This document shows positions 7,365 through 15,100 of a DNA stretch of 22,785 nucleotides, in pieces. Location: assembly GCA_002704625.1 (NCBI GenBank), contig PAGZ01000039.1, positions 1 to 22,785 on the forward strand. Direction: 5' to 3'. The notes under the pieces were generated by a model. The model saw only the letters and a list, made by a program, of their open reading frames with translations, had not been told where the DNA came from and searched no databases. Origin of the DNA: Candidatus Pelagibacter sp. GTDB taxonomy: Bacteria; Pseudomonadota; Alphaproteobacteria; Pelagibacterales; Pelagibacteraceae. Within the stretch, counting starts at the first letter, position 1. The number at the start of each line of letters is the position of its first letter. Made by a program: the position numbers and the translations under genes.

Positions 7365-8987
7365 ATGGCGCGATATGTATTCGTTACTGGCGGCGTGGTA
7401 TCCTCACTAGGCAAAGGTCTCTCTTCTGCTTCGCTTGCATCTTTACTTCAATTAAGAGGTTTTAAAGTCAGAGTAAGAAAATTAGATCCATATTTAAATG
7501 TTGACCCAGGCACAATGAATCCTTTTCAACATGGAGAAGTATTTGTTACAGATGATGGAGCAGAAACTGATTTGGATATTGGTCACTATGAAAGATTTAC
7601 AGGAATTTCAGCTACAAAATCAGATAATATTACAACTGGTGGAATTTATAGTGACATCATTAAAAAAGAGAGAAAAGGCGATTTTTTAGGTGGTACCGTT
7701 CAGGTCGTACCTCATGTTACGGATAGAATAAAAAAATTTATTTCTCATAATGTTAAAAATGAAGATTTTATAATTTGTGAAATTGGAGGAACTGTCGGCG
7801 ACATAGAAAGTTTACCTTTTCTTGAAGCAATAAGGCAATTTTCAAATGATATAGGAAAAAAAAATAGTTTATTCATTCACCTAACTTTAGTTCCATATTT
7901 AAAAGCCTCAGGTGAACTTAAGACAAAACCTACACAGCATTCAGTCAAAGAATTAAGAAGCTTGGGAATTCAACCTGATATTATAATTTGTAGATCAGAA
8001 AGAGAAATACCAAAAGCAGAGAGAAAAAAGATATCTTTATTTTGCAATGTACCAATTAAGAATGTAATTGAAACAGTCGATGTCAGAACAATATATGAAG
8101 CACCAATATCATTTCATAAGGAAAAACTTGATGATCAGGTTTTGAATTATTTTAAAATAAAAAATAAAAAATCACCCGATCTCAGCAAATGGAAAAATAT
8201 TACCTCAAAAGTTTTAAATCCAAAAAAAGATGTAAATATTGGCATAATTGGAAAGTATGTAAATTTGAAAGACGCATATAAGTCCTTGGACGAAGCTTTA
8301 ATACATGGGGGTATTTCCAACAATGTTAAGGTTAAATTAAAAAGAATAGATTCAGAAAACCTTAAACCAGAGAATATAAAATCTCTTTTACACAATGTTT
8401 CGGGGGTTTTAATACCGGGAGGTTTTGGCAAAAGAGGGAGTGAGGGCAAAATTGCTGCCATAAAATACGCAAGATTGAACAATATACCTTTTTTTGGAAT
8501 CTGTTTTGGTATGCAAATGGCTATTATTGAAGCTGCTAGAAATCTTTTAAATATAAAAAATGCTTCAACTAGCGAATTTGGAAACAATTGCACTCCAGTA
8601 GTTGGTTTATTGGAAGAATGGCAAAAAGGAAAAAGAAAAATGAAAGGTAGTGAAAAAAATTTAGGCGGAACTATGAGATTAGGTTTATATGATGCTATAT
8701 TGAAAAATAATTCTCTTATTTCAAAAATATACTCTGATAAAAAAATTAAGGAAAGACATAGACATAGATATGAAGTAAATATTGATTACAAGGAACAATT
8801 TGAAAAAAAAGGTCTAATTTTTTCTGCCTTATCTCCTGACGGATCATTACCAGAGATTATAGAGTTAAAAAATCATCCATGGTTTGTTGGCGTTCAATTT
8901 CATCCAGAATTTAAATCAAGACCATTCACCCCGCATCCTTTATTTTCATCATTTGTAAAAGCAGCCAACAATAAAAGGTCTAATTAA
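7365..8987 (+). CDS. pyrG: CTP synthase
   Basis: Amidates UTP to CTP using ATP and glutamine. The 540-residue protein has the normal two-domain form. The N-terminal synthetase domain has [17 protein letters not shown] (P-loop-like), [33 protein letters not shown] and [17 protein letters not shown]. The C-terminal class I glutaminase has the nucleophile in GICFGMQ (commonly GICLGMQ), and [12 protein letters not shown] supplies the His-Glu pair. The gap from secG is 39 bases and contains TATACT (7351-7356), a possible -10 element close to the start, so an extra internal promoter is possible. Its TAA shares a base with the kdsA ATG. Confidence 0.98.
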   Translation: MARYVFVTGGVVSSLGKGLSSASLASLLQLRGFKVRVRKLDPYLNVDPGTMNPFQHGEVFVTDDGAETDLDIGHYERFTGISATKSDNITTGGIYSDIIKKERKGDFLGGTVQVVPHVTDRIKKFISHNVKNEDFIICEIGGTVGDIESLPFLEAIRQFSNDIGKKNSLFIHLTLVPYLKASGELKTKPTQHSVKELRSLGIQPDIIICRSEREIPKAERKKISLFCNVPIKNVIETVDVRTIYEAPISFHKEKLDDQVLNYFKIKNKKSPDLSKWKNITSKVLNPKKDVNIGIIGKYVNLKDAYKSLDEALIHGGISNNVKVKLKRIDSENLKPENIKSLLHNVSGVLIPGGFGKRGSEGKIAAIKYARLNNIPFFGICFGMQMAIIEAARNLLNIKNASTSEFGNNCTPVVGLLEEWQKGKRKMKGSEKNLGGTMRLGLYDAILKNNSLISKIYSDKKIKERHRHRYEVNIDYKEQFEKKGLIFSALSPDGSLPEIIELKNHPWFVGVQFHPEFKSRPFTPHPLFSSFVKAANNKRSN

Positions 8988-9820
8988 TGGAAAATAAGTT
9001 AATTAAATGTGGAACATTAAATATTTCCAATACATCGCCTTTCACTTTAATTGCGGGACCATGTCAATTAGAGAGTGAAAAACATGCTATCGATGTCGCT
9101 TCTGAACTAAAAAATATTACTGTTAAACTTGGAATAGGTCTAATTTATAAAACTTCATTTGATAAAGCTAACAGAACCAGTTTAAAAGGAAAGAGAGGTG
9201 TCGGACTTGAGAAGTCACTTCCTGTTTTTGATAAAATTAGAAAAGAACTCAAATTACCGGTTTTAACTGATATACACACAGTAGAACAATGCGAGATTGT
9301 TTCTAAGCATGTTGATGTTTTACAAATACCAGCCTTTCTATGCAGACAGACAGATTTACTTATTGCTGCGGCTAAAACTGGAAAAATTATTAATGTAAAA
9401 AAAGGACAATTTTTAGCTCCATGGGATATGGTTAATGTTACAAAAAAAATTGAAAATTCAGGCAATAATAATATTTTAGTCACTGAACGTGGCGCCAGTT
9501 TTGGTTATAACACTTTAGTCTCTGATATGAGATCATTACCTATAATGGCAAAGAATGGTTATCCTGTAGTTTTTGATGCTACTCACTCCGTACAACAACC
9601 TGGAGGCATGGGAGAAAAAAGTGGTGGCCAAAGAGAATTTGTTGAATATTTAGCTCGAGCAGCTATCGCAGTAGGTGTTGCAGCAATTTTTATTGAAACT
9701 CACCCAGATCCTGAAAATGCTCCCTCAGATGGTCCTAACATGGTTCCTTTATCTAAAATGCCAAACCTTTTAAAACAATTAGTTCAAATAGATAAATTGA
9801 TAAAGAATGTCAAAAATTAA
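8987..9820 (+). CDS. kdsA: 3-deoxy-D-manno-octulosonate 8-phosphate synthase (Kdo-8-P synthase)
   Basis: Condenses phosphoenolpyruvate with arabinose 5-phosphate to Kdo-8-P, a precursor of the LPS inner core, so the cell has a Kdo-type outer membrane. The 277-residue barrel shows YKTSFDKANRTS, GVGLEKSL, LTDIHT, LCRQTDLL, NVKKGQFLAPWDM, TERGASFGYNTLV and FDATHSVQQPGG. The N-terminal segment is IAGPCQLES with C26 where the E. coli enzyme has Asn, which by the known classification points to the metal-dependent (class II) enzyme. It starts in a TAATG with pyrG and overlaps eno by 14 bases. Its substrate PEP is the product of eno next door. Confidence 0.97.
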   Translation: MENKLIKCGTLNISNTSPFTLIAGPCQLESEKHAIDVASELKNITVKLGIGLIYKTSFDKANRTSLKGKRGVGLEKSLPVFDKIRKELKLPVLTDIHTVEQCEIVSKHVDVLQIPAFLCRQTDLLIAAAKTGKIINVKKGQFLAPWDMVNVTKKIENSGNNNILVTERGASFGYNTLVSDMRSLPIMAKNGYPVVFDATHSVQQPGGMGEKSGGQREFVEYLARAAIAVGVAAIFIETHPDPENAPSDGPNMVPLSKMPNLLKQLVQIDKLIKNVKN

Positions 9821-11006
9821 AAAAATCAAAAGCCGCCAGGTTTTTGATAGCAGAGGCAACCCAACTATAGAAGCTGAAATTTTTTCAGATAACGACAAAA
9901 GTGCTTTAGCAATAGTTCCATCCGGTGCTTCTACTGGTAGTCATGAGGCATATGAGTTAAGAGATAAAAACAATAATGAATATTTAGGCAAAAGTGTTTT
10001 CAAAGCTGTTGAAAATATAAAAGGTCCTATATCAAATGCTTTAATAAACATTAATGTTAGTGACCAATTAAAGATAGATGAAAAATTAATAAATTTAGAT
10101 GGCACAGAACAGAAGAAAAAACTTGGCGCTAACGCTATTTTAGCTGTATCAATAGCCTCATGCAAGCTAGCTGCAATAGAGGCTAATGTATCTTTATTTA
10201 AATATTTGAGTAAATCAAAAGTTTTTTTTATACCAGTTCCACTCCTAAATATTATTAATGGTGGATTACACGCAAAAAATAAACTTGAAATTCAAGAATT
10301 TATGATAAGGCCAGAAAATACTACTTCTTTTTCCGAGTCTTTAAGACAAAGCTATTTAGTAATTAAAAATTTACGTAGCATGTTAGAAGATACAAATGTT
10401 GGAGACGAAGGCGGTTTTGCGCCAAATCTCGAAACCAATCAACAAGCAATTGAAATAATATTGAAAGCAATTGAAAAATCAGGATTTAAACCAGGTGAAG
10501 ATATTTCAATTTGTTTAGATGTGGCAGCAAATGAATTAAAAAAACCAATTTCTGTTGAAAATTATTTAGAATTAATTAAAAAATACCCAATAAAATCTAT
10601 AGAAGACCCATTTAAAGAGGATGATTGGATATCATGGAAAAAATTATCAACGAACGCTCAAATTCAAATTGTTGGCGATGACTTATTTGCAACGAATAAA
10701 ATAAGATTAAAAAAAGGCATTGAAGAAAAATCGGCCAATGCAATTTTGATCAAACCTAATCAAATTGGAACAGTAAGTGAAACTCTAGAGGTTATTGACT
10801 TAGCTCACAAAAATGGATTTAAAACAATCATATCACATAGATCTGGCGACTCAGAAGATACTTTTATAGCCGACTTAGCGGTTGCGACAAATTCTTCTCA
10901 AATCAAAAGCGGTTCATTGGCTAGATCTGAGAGGGTAGCTAAATATAATAGACTTTTAAGAATTGAAGAGGAACTTGGAAATTCTGCTAAAATGGCTAAA
11001 ATCTAA
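9807..11006 (+). CDS. eno: Enolase (short form)
   Basis: Interconverts 2-phosphoglycerate and phosphoenolpyruvate. Key segments are present: SRGNPTIEAE, PSGASTG (mobile loop), NGGLHAKN with the catalytic His, IQEFMI, GDEGGFAPN (general acid/base Glu), LDVAANE, SIEDPF and GDDLF (three Mg ligand Asp), LIKPNQIGT (catalytic Lys) and SHRSGDSEDTFIADLAV. At 399 residues it is about 25-35 shorter than typical bacterial enolases. Part of the loss is a loop after the helix preceding GDEGG, and a larger part is the hairpin after LDVAANE, where the YxxGxY-type strand of about 18 residues is missing. All catalytic residues remain, so I expect an active enzyme. The start overlaps kdsA by 14 bases, and the N-terminal alignment supports it. 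Confidence 0.95.
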   Translation: MSKIKKIKSRQVFDSRGNPTIEAEIFSDNDKSALAIVPSGASTGSHEAYELRDKNNNEYLGKSVFKAVENIKGPISNALININVSDQLKIDEKLINLDGTEQKKKLGANAILAVSIASCKLAAIEANVSLFKYLSKSKVFFIPVPLLNIINGGLHAKNKLEIQEFMIRPENTTSFSESLRQSYLVIKNLRSMLEDTNVGDEGGFAPNLETNQQAIEIILKAIEKSGFKPGEDISICLDVAANELKKPISVENYLELIKKYPIKSIEDPFKEDDWISWKKLSTNAQIQIVGDDLFATNKIRLKKGIEEKSANAILIKPNQIGTVSETLEVIDLAHKNGFKTIISHRSGDSEDTFIADLAVATNSSQIKSGSLARSERVAKYNRLLRIEEELGNSAKMAKI

Positions 11007-11008
11007 AT

Positions 11009-11308
11009 ATGAAATTTTTTGAAGTTTTAAAAAGAAGAAAAATACTTTTTTTAAATATTTTTTTGTTTTTATATATTGCAATGAATCTATTTACCGGAGA
11101 CAGAGGTGTGTTTTCTTATTTTGAAAAAAAAGAAATAAAAAAAAATCTTGAAAATAAAAAAGAAGCATTAAATAATAAAGTTAATGATTTTGAGCACAAA
11201 AATACACTATTATCAGAGAATTTAGATTTTGATTATGTTGATATGCTAATTAGAGAAAAGTTGAGATTTGGTAAAAAAGAGGAAATAATAATTAAATTAA
11301 ATGACTAA
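11009..11308 (+). CDS. FtsB/DivIC-like septum formation initiator
   Basis: Small bitopic division protein expected to bridge FtsL and FtsQ at the septum. The 99-residue product has a basic cytoplasmic start ([11 protein letters not shown]), one membrane segment (about 12-29), the family-typical [14 protein letters not shown], a coiled-coil stretch (about 40-75, rich in K/E/N with spaced L and V) and the terminal [16 protein letters not shown] motif. Its position directly after eno is the usual one for ftsB. It overlaps lipA by 8 bases (ATGACTAA). In many alphaproteobacteria the pdh genes lie between these two; here they do not. Confidence 0.88.
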   Translation: MKFFEVLKRRKILFLNIFLFLYIAMNLFTGDRGVFSYFEKKEIKKNLENKKEALNNKVNDFEHKNTLLSENLDFDYVDMLIREKLRFGKKEEIIIKLND

Positions 11309-12241
11309 ACCAAGACATCCAGAAAAAATAAACAAACCGGTTAGTCCAATTAAAAAAAAGCCAAATTGGATAAGATCTAAAGTTTTAAATACTAGAACTT
11401 TTTTTAAAACAAAAGAAGTCGTAAATAAAAATGGTCTTAATACTGTCTGCAAGGAAGCGAATTGCCCAAACATCGCAGAATGTTGGAGTAAAAAGCATGC
11501 AACGTTTATGATAATGGGGGACACATGCACTAGAGGCTGTGCCTTTTGTGATGTTAAAACAGGAAAGCCAAATAAACTTGATCCATTAGAAGCTATAAAA
11601 GTATCAAAGGCTGTTAAAGAATTAAATCTTAACCATGTAGTAATAACCTCTGTTGATAGAGACGATCTTAGTGATGGTGGCGCAAATCATTTTAAAGAGG
11701 TAGTTGTTGAAACAAAAAAAATAACCCAAGTACCACAATTGAAGTTTTAACTCCTGATTTTTTAAGAAAGGGAAATGCTTTTATAAAAGTTTTAGAAGCC
11801 TCACCAGATGTTTTTAATCACAATATTGAAACTGTCCCAAGTCTTTATTTGAATGTCAGACCCGGTTCTAAATATTTTGCATCTTTAAAATTATTAGATT
11901 CGGTAAAGAAAATTAAACCAAAAATATTTACCAAATCTGGTTTAATGGTCGGTTTAGGTGAAAATAAAAATGAAATTTTACAAGTAATGGATGATCTTAG
12001 AACTGCAAATGTGGATTTTTTGACTATTGGTCAATATCTTCAACCATCACCAAGGCATTATCCTCTTCAAAGATATTATAAGCCATTTGAATTTGAAGAG
12101 TTGAAAAATATTGCTTTATCAAAAGGATTTTTATTAGTTGCCTCATCTCCTTTAACAAGATCTTCTTATCATGCTGACGAAGATTTTAAAAAATTACAAA
12201 AAGCAAGGGATGAACAAATAAAATGCCAAGTGCTTCAATAA
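11301..12241 (+). pseudogene. lipA: Lipoyl synthase LipA, reading frame broken by a one-base shift
   Basis: Radical-SAM enzyme that inserts two sulfurs into octanoyl groups on lipoyl domains. The first frame (11301-11750) has the auxiliary-cluster cysteines C50, C55 and C61 in [12 protein letters not shown], the radical-SAM C76-TRG-C80-AF-C83 and [19 protein letters not shown]. It then leaves the family sequence just after VVVETKK and stops. From there the -1 frame carries on exactly as LipA should ([82 protein letters not shown]) to the TAA at 12239-12241. Adding one A in the A8 run at 11714-11721 restores a 313-residue protein of normal length. Because the downstream half shows no decay, a sequencing or assembly error, a very recent mutation, or slippage at the A-tract are all possible. 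Overlaps ftsB by 8 and the next gene by 19 bases. Confidence 0.9.
11714..11721 (+). other. A8 homopolymer at the lipA frame break
   Basis: Eight consecutive A residues follow an AC; the zero-frame codons are ACA AAA AAA ATA. A -1 ribosomal slip on A-AAA-AAA-A, or one extra A added by RNA polymerase, would join the two lipA frames precisely. The tract is visible; that slippage happens here is inference. Confidence 0.6.
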
Positions 12242-12669
12242 AAAAAATTATTCCCTGTAAAAAAAGAGATCTAATTTTCATGATTCTTGATATTGAAAAA
12301 TATCCAGAATTTGTTCCGTGGTGCATCAATGGTAAGATTTATAGAAAAGAAGATTTAAACGATATGATAGAAATGGAAGCAGACTTAACAGTTGGCAAAA
12401 AGTTTTTAAATCAAACTTACAAAAGCCATGTTACTTTTTACAAAGACAAAGACAAAATTATCGTTAGTAATATTGGTGGACCTTTAAAACATCTTAAAAA
12501 TGAATGGTATATAAAAGAAATAAATAATCAGTGTGAGGTGTCATTTACTATAGATTTTGAAATTAAAAATATATTTTATAATTTGATTATGAAAAAATCT
12601 TTTGATCAAGGTTTAAAAACCATAGCAGATGCTTTCGAAAAAAGAGCAATTCAATTATTCAATAAATAA
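12223..12669 (+). CDS. Coq10/RatA-family START-domain protein
   Basis: Single SRPBCC/START-type domain of 148 residues. It starts [33 protein letters not shown], the diagnostic opening of the Coq10/RatA family (polyketide cyclase-like), and ends with the long C-terminal helix containing [20 protein letters not shown]. Mitochondrial Coq10 members bind ubiquinone and support respiration; E. coli RatA was described as a ribosome-association toxin. In alphaproteobacteria the gene beside lipA is usually read as the Coq10-type quinone-binding protein, which I favour. Its ATG lies 19 bases inside the 3' end of lipA, and its TAA shares a base with the next ATG, so it belongs to the same operon. Confidence 0.88.
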   Translation: MPSASIKKIIPCKKRDLIFMILDIEKYPEFVPWCINGKIYRKEDLNDMIEMEADLTVGKKFLNQTYKSHVTFYKDKDKIIVSNIGGPLKHLKNEWYIKEINNQCEVSFTIDFEIKNIFYNLIMKKSFDQGLKTIADAFEKRAIQLFNK

Positions 12670-12968
12670 TGCTAACTACAATTTTATTTACTATTTTATT
12701 TATTTTTATTTGGAAATATTTGAAAGATACCATTAATTATTTTAAAACAGGTGATAAAAAAGAAAATAATCAAAACTACTGGATGTTCTCATATGATTTT
12801 AAAGATAGTAATGATTATGGTAATTATTGGCAAAAAGATGTTCAAATCATAAATGAAAAAAAAAGAATTAGAAATAAGCTAATTTTTCTTTTGTATGTAA
12901 ATACTTTTATTCTTTTTTTGTTAATTAATAATCTTGTAGCTAGAATAATGATTTTAATTTTTAACTAA
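12669..12968 (+). CDS. Small two-segment membrane protein of unknown function
   Basis: I do not recognise a family. The 99-residue product has a hydrophobic N-terminal segment (about 2-18), a central polar stretch of about 50 residues that is unusually rich in Asn, Asp, Tyr and Trp (NQNYWMFSYDFKDSNDYGNYWQKD), a basic patch (EKKRIRNK) and a second hydrophobic segment (about 71-98). The positive patch before the second segment suggests a hairpin with the central part in the cytoplasm or at the membrane surface. It starts in a TAATG with the Coq10-like gene, so it should be translated with it. Its stop overlaps the pncC/cinA stop on the other strand by 4 bases. Composition matches its neighbours, giving no sign of transfer. 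Confidence 0.72.
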   Translation: MLTTILFTILFIFIWKYLKDTINYFKTGDKKENNQNYWMFSYDFKDSNDYGNYWQKDVQIINEKKRIRNKLIFLLYVNTFILFLLINNLVARIMILIFN

Positions 12969-13435
12969 ATTACTTTAATAATTAATTCTAACGCTTTTTT
13001 AACTGCAGCTTTTTGAATTTTGGTGCGTTTTTTATTTTTTAGAAAAAATTTATTAATCATAATTTTTTTATCTCTTTTAACCCCTATAAAAACTAACCCA
13101 ACCGGTTTCCTTATAGACCCACCCTTTGGACCAGCTATACCTGTAATAGAAATAGCAATATTGCTTTTACTAATTTTACTTAAATTATTAACCATTGAGA
13201 AACAACATTCAGTGCTCACAGCACCATGTTTTTTGATAATTCGTTTAGGCACTTTTAGAAGACGATTTTTCGATTGGTTTGAGTAGGTGACTAAGCCCAT
13301 AGCAAATACTTTAGAAGCTCCACTCACTGATGTAATAGTGCTTGAAAGCATTCCGCCCGTGCACGATTCCACAACAGACAGTTTAAGTCTCTTTTTTATT
13401 AATAATTTAATTATTTTTTGAGAAATTCTCTTCAT
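12965..13435 (-). CDS. CinA C-terminal domain protein (nicotinamide-nucleotide amidase, PncC type)
   Basis: Likely deamidates nicotinamide mononucleotide to nicotinate mononucleotide in NAD recycling. The 156-residue product is the stand-alone CinA C-terminal domain without the N-terminal COG1058 part. Signature segments are VVESCTGGMLSSTITSVSGAS (with the candidate nucleophile S24), VTYSNQSKNRLL, HGAVSTECC and SITGIAGPKGGSIRKPVGLVFI. I start it at 13435, where ATG forms a TAATG with the pgpA stop. An upstream in-frame ATG at 13489 adds 18 residues of no family character (MCWIVRCGYSC...) that read antisense-free through the end of pgpA, so I reject it. The stop codon TAG overlaps the convergent neighbour's TAA. 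Confidence 0.92.
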   Translation of the reverse strand: MKRISQKIIKLLIKKRLKLSVVESCTGGMLSSTITSVSGASKVFAMGLVTYSNQSKNRLLKVPKRIIKKHGAVSTECCFSMVNNLSKISKSNIAISITGIAGPKGGSIRKPVGLVFIGVKRDKKIMINKFFLKNKKRTKIQKAAVKKALELIIKVI

Positions 13436-13926
13436 TAAATGATCACCATGTATAAAACAAGAATAGCCACAACGTACAATCCAGCACATACATCATCCAT
13501 AATGACACCAATACTGTTCTTAAAATTTTTTTCATAATAACTTGCCGGAAATGGTTTGGTAATATCAAAAATTCTAAACAGAATAAACATTACGAAGTAA
13601 TATGTTAAAACTTCGTTAGTTCCTTTTGCTCCTTCATGTGCAATTTCGTAAAGACATATAGGAATAGATTGACCAATAAATTCATCAATAACTACTTCTT
13701 TTGGATCTTTATTATCTAAATTTTTTATAAAAATGTTGACTGCAAAAAGTGAGATAAAAAAAATTATAATTATAAAAATTAAAACGATATTTGAAGAAAT
13801 AAATAAAATATGAAATAAAAAAAATAAAAATAACGTTGTAACCAAAGATGCAATACTTCCAGGTATCTTTTTAATTTTTCCTATACCAAACAAAGTAACA
13901 AACAAGAAATTTATTCTTTTAATCAT
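13435..13926 (-). CDS. pgpA: Phosphatidylglycerophosphatase A
   Basis: Dephosphorylates phosphatidylglycerol phosphate to phosphatidylglycerol in the inner membrane. The 163-residue product keeps the family pattern: FGIGKIKKIPGSIASL near the start (other members have a G.G..P.APGT.GSL version), DPKEVVIDEFIGQSIPI (acidic metal-binding Asp-Glu), RIFDITKPFPASYYEK and IGVIMDDVCAGLYV. Membrane segments lie at about 20-60 and 110-125, with one at the C-terminus. It overlaps ispDF by 8 bases upstream and shares TAATG with cinA downstream. ispDF-pgpA-cinA is a conserved alphaproteobacterial order. Confidence 0.93.
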   Translation of the reverse strand: MIKRINFLFVTLFGIGKIKKIPGSIASLVTTLFLFFLFHILFISSNIVLIFIIIIFFISLFAVNIFIKNLDNKDPKEVVIDEFIGQSIPICLYEIAHEGAKGTNEVLTYYFVMFILFRIFDITKPFPASYYEKNFKNSIGVIMDDVCAGLYVVAILVLYMVII

Positions 13927-15055
13927 ATTTAAAAACTGACGTTATTACTTCGCAGGCTATAGCTTTTTCTTTTCCTATTACTCCTAATTTTTCTGTAGTT
14001 TTACCTTTTATATTTATTTGATCATTTGAAATTTCACATAGTTTAGAAATAATATCTATCATTTTTTTTTTATATTTTTTAATTTTAGGAGTTTGAGTAA
14101 TTATATTTATATCTAAATTATTTATATAATAACCATTGGATTTAACTAAATTTATTACTTTTTTTAATAAAATAGTTGATCTTATATTTTTAAATTTTTT
14201 ACTTTTATCTGAAAACATTTGACCTATATCTCCCATTTTGCATGCTCCCAATACTGCATCTGTGATAGAATGTAAAACAGGATCTCCGTCAGAATGGCCT
14301 AAAGTTCCAAGACTAGATTTTATTTTTAATCCTCCTAAATAAAGTTTTTTTTTAGGAACAAGCCTATGAACATCAAATCCAATTCCTAATGTCATTTTAT
14401 TATGAAAAATATTTTTAAGCATATTCAGGTCTTCTTCTTTTGTTATTTTGAAGTTGCTTTTTTCACCATTTATAAATTTAATTTTTTTGGTTGTTTTAAG
14501 CAATGACAAGTCATCGTCTTTATAAATATAACTATTTTTTTTATGCAAATTATAAATTTCATTAAAATTGAATGACTGAGGTGTTTGAGTTGAAAAAAAC
14601 TTATCTCTTGTAAGATTAAGTATCGTTTTCTTATTATTATATTTTTTTAATGCATCATTAATTTTAATAATTGGAATTACGGTATTATTTTTTGATAATT
14701 GAATAATTTTTCTAATCAATTTTATTGAGATATTAGGCCTTGCTGAGTCGTGTATTAAAACACATTTACATTTAATATGTTTATTTTTAATAAATTTTAA
14801 TGCTTTAAATGTTGAGTCTTGTCTAGTTTTTCCACCCGATATTTTTATTAAATTATTAAGTTGAATTTTTTTAAAATATTTAGAATGCTTCCTATTAACA
14901 ACAAGTATGATATTTTTGATTTGTTTAATTTTATCAAATTTATTCAAAGAGTGCTCTATTAAGGTTTTTGCTCCAACTTTAATGTATGGTTTTGGTATCT
15001 TAGAACCAAATCTTCTACTGTTTCCAGCGGCTAACAAAATTAAGCAAAAACTCAT
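13919..15055 (-). CDS. ispDF: Bifunctional IspD/IspF (MEP cytidylyltransferase and MEcPP synthase)
   Basis: Carries out two steps of the non-mevalonate isoprenoid pathway in one 378-residue chain. The N-terminal IspD domain (about 1-220) has LILLAAGNSRRFGSKIPKPYI (CTP-binding glycine/basic loop), GGKTRQDSTFKAL, VLIHDSARPNIS and TRDKFFSTQTPQSFNF. The C-terminal IspF domain (about 222-378) has GIGFDVHRL (zinc Asp and His), GTLGHSDGDPVLHSITDAVLGA, GDIGQMFSDK and IKGKTTEKLGVIGKEKAIACE. The IspDF fusion is typical of alphaproteobacteria and a few other groups. It is the first gene of the minus-strand trio and is divergent from ntrY. The intervening step (IspE) must be encoded elsewhere. Confidence 0.96.
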   Translation of the reverse strand: MSFCLILLAAGNSRRFGSKIPKPYIKVGAKTLIEHSLNKFDKIKQIKNIILVVNRKHSKYFKKIQLNNLIKISGGKTRQDSTFKALKFIKNKHIKCKCVLIHDSARPNISIKLIRKIIQLSKNNTVIPIIKINDALKKYNNKKTILNLTRDKFFSTQTPQSFNFNEIYNLHKKNSYIYKDDDLSLLKTTKKIKFINGEKSNFKITKEEDLNMLKNIFHNKMTLGIGFDVHRLVPKKKLYLGGLKIKSSLGTLGHSDGDPVLHSITDAVLGACKMGDIGQMFSDKSKKFKNIRSTILLKKVINLVKSNGYYINNLDINIITQTPKIKKYKKKMIDIISKLCEISNDQINIKGKTTEKLGVIGKEKAIACEVITSVFKYD

Positions 15056-15100
15056 TGTGTTAATTTACCCTATATTTATGTAAAATGTTAAGAAATTAAA
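15056..15100. promoter_or_regulatory. Divergent intergenic region, ispDF / ntrY
   Basis: Only 45 bases separate the two divergent starts, so both promoters must overlap here or run into the coding ends. TATATT (15071-15076) and TAAAAT (15081-15086) could serve as -10 elements for ntrY. A short repeat, ATGTTAAGAAAT/ATGTTAAATA, surrounds the ntrY start. No operator is recognisable. In many alphaproteobacteria dusB-ntrB-ntrC lie between ispDF and ntrY; nothing of them remains. Confidence 0.38.

Noticed and set aside
8147..8593. Open frame of 148 codons antisense to pyrG
   Set aside because: It lies wholly inside the well-conserved CTP synthase gene, resembles no family, and is explained by the codon bias of pyrG on the other strand.
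13020..13286. Plus-strand open frame of 88 codons, hydrophobic, inside pncC/cinA
   Set aside because: It is antisense to a conserved CinA C-terminal domain; the hydrophobic look comes from reading Lys-rich codons backwards.
13436..13489. Longer start for pncC/cinA at 13489
   Set aside because: The 18 extra residues have no CinA character and overlap the conserved C-terminus of pgpA; the TAATG start at 13435 begins exactly where the family alignment begins.
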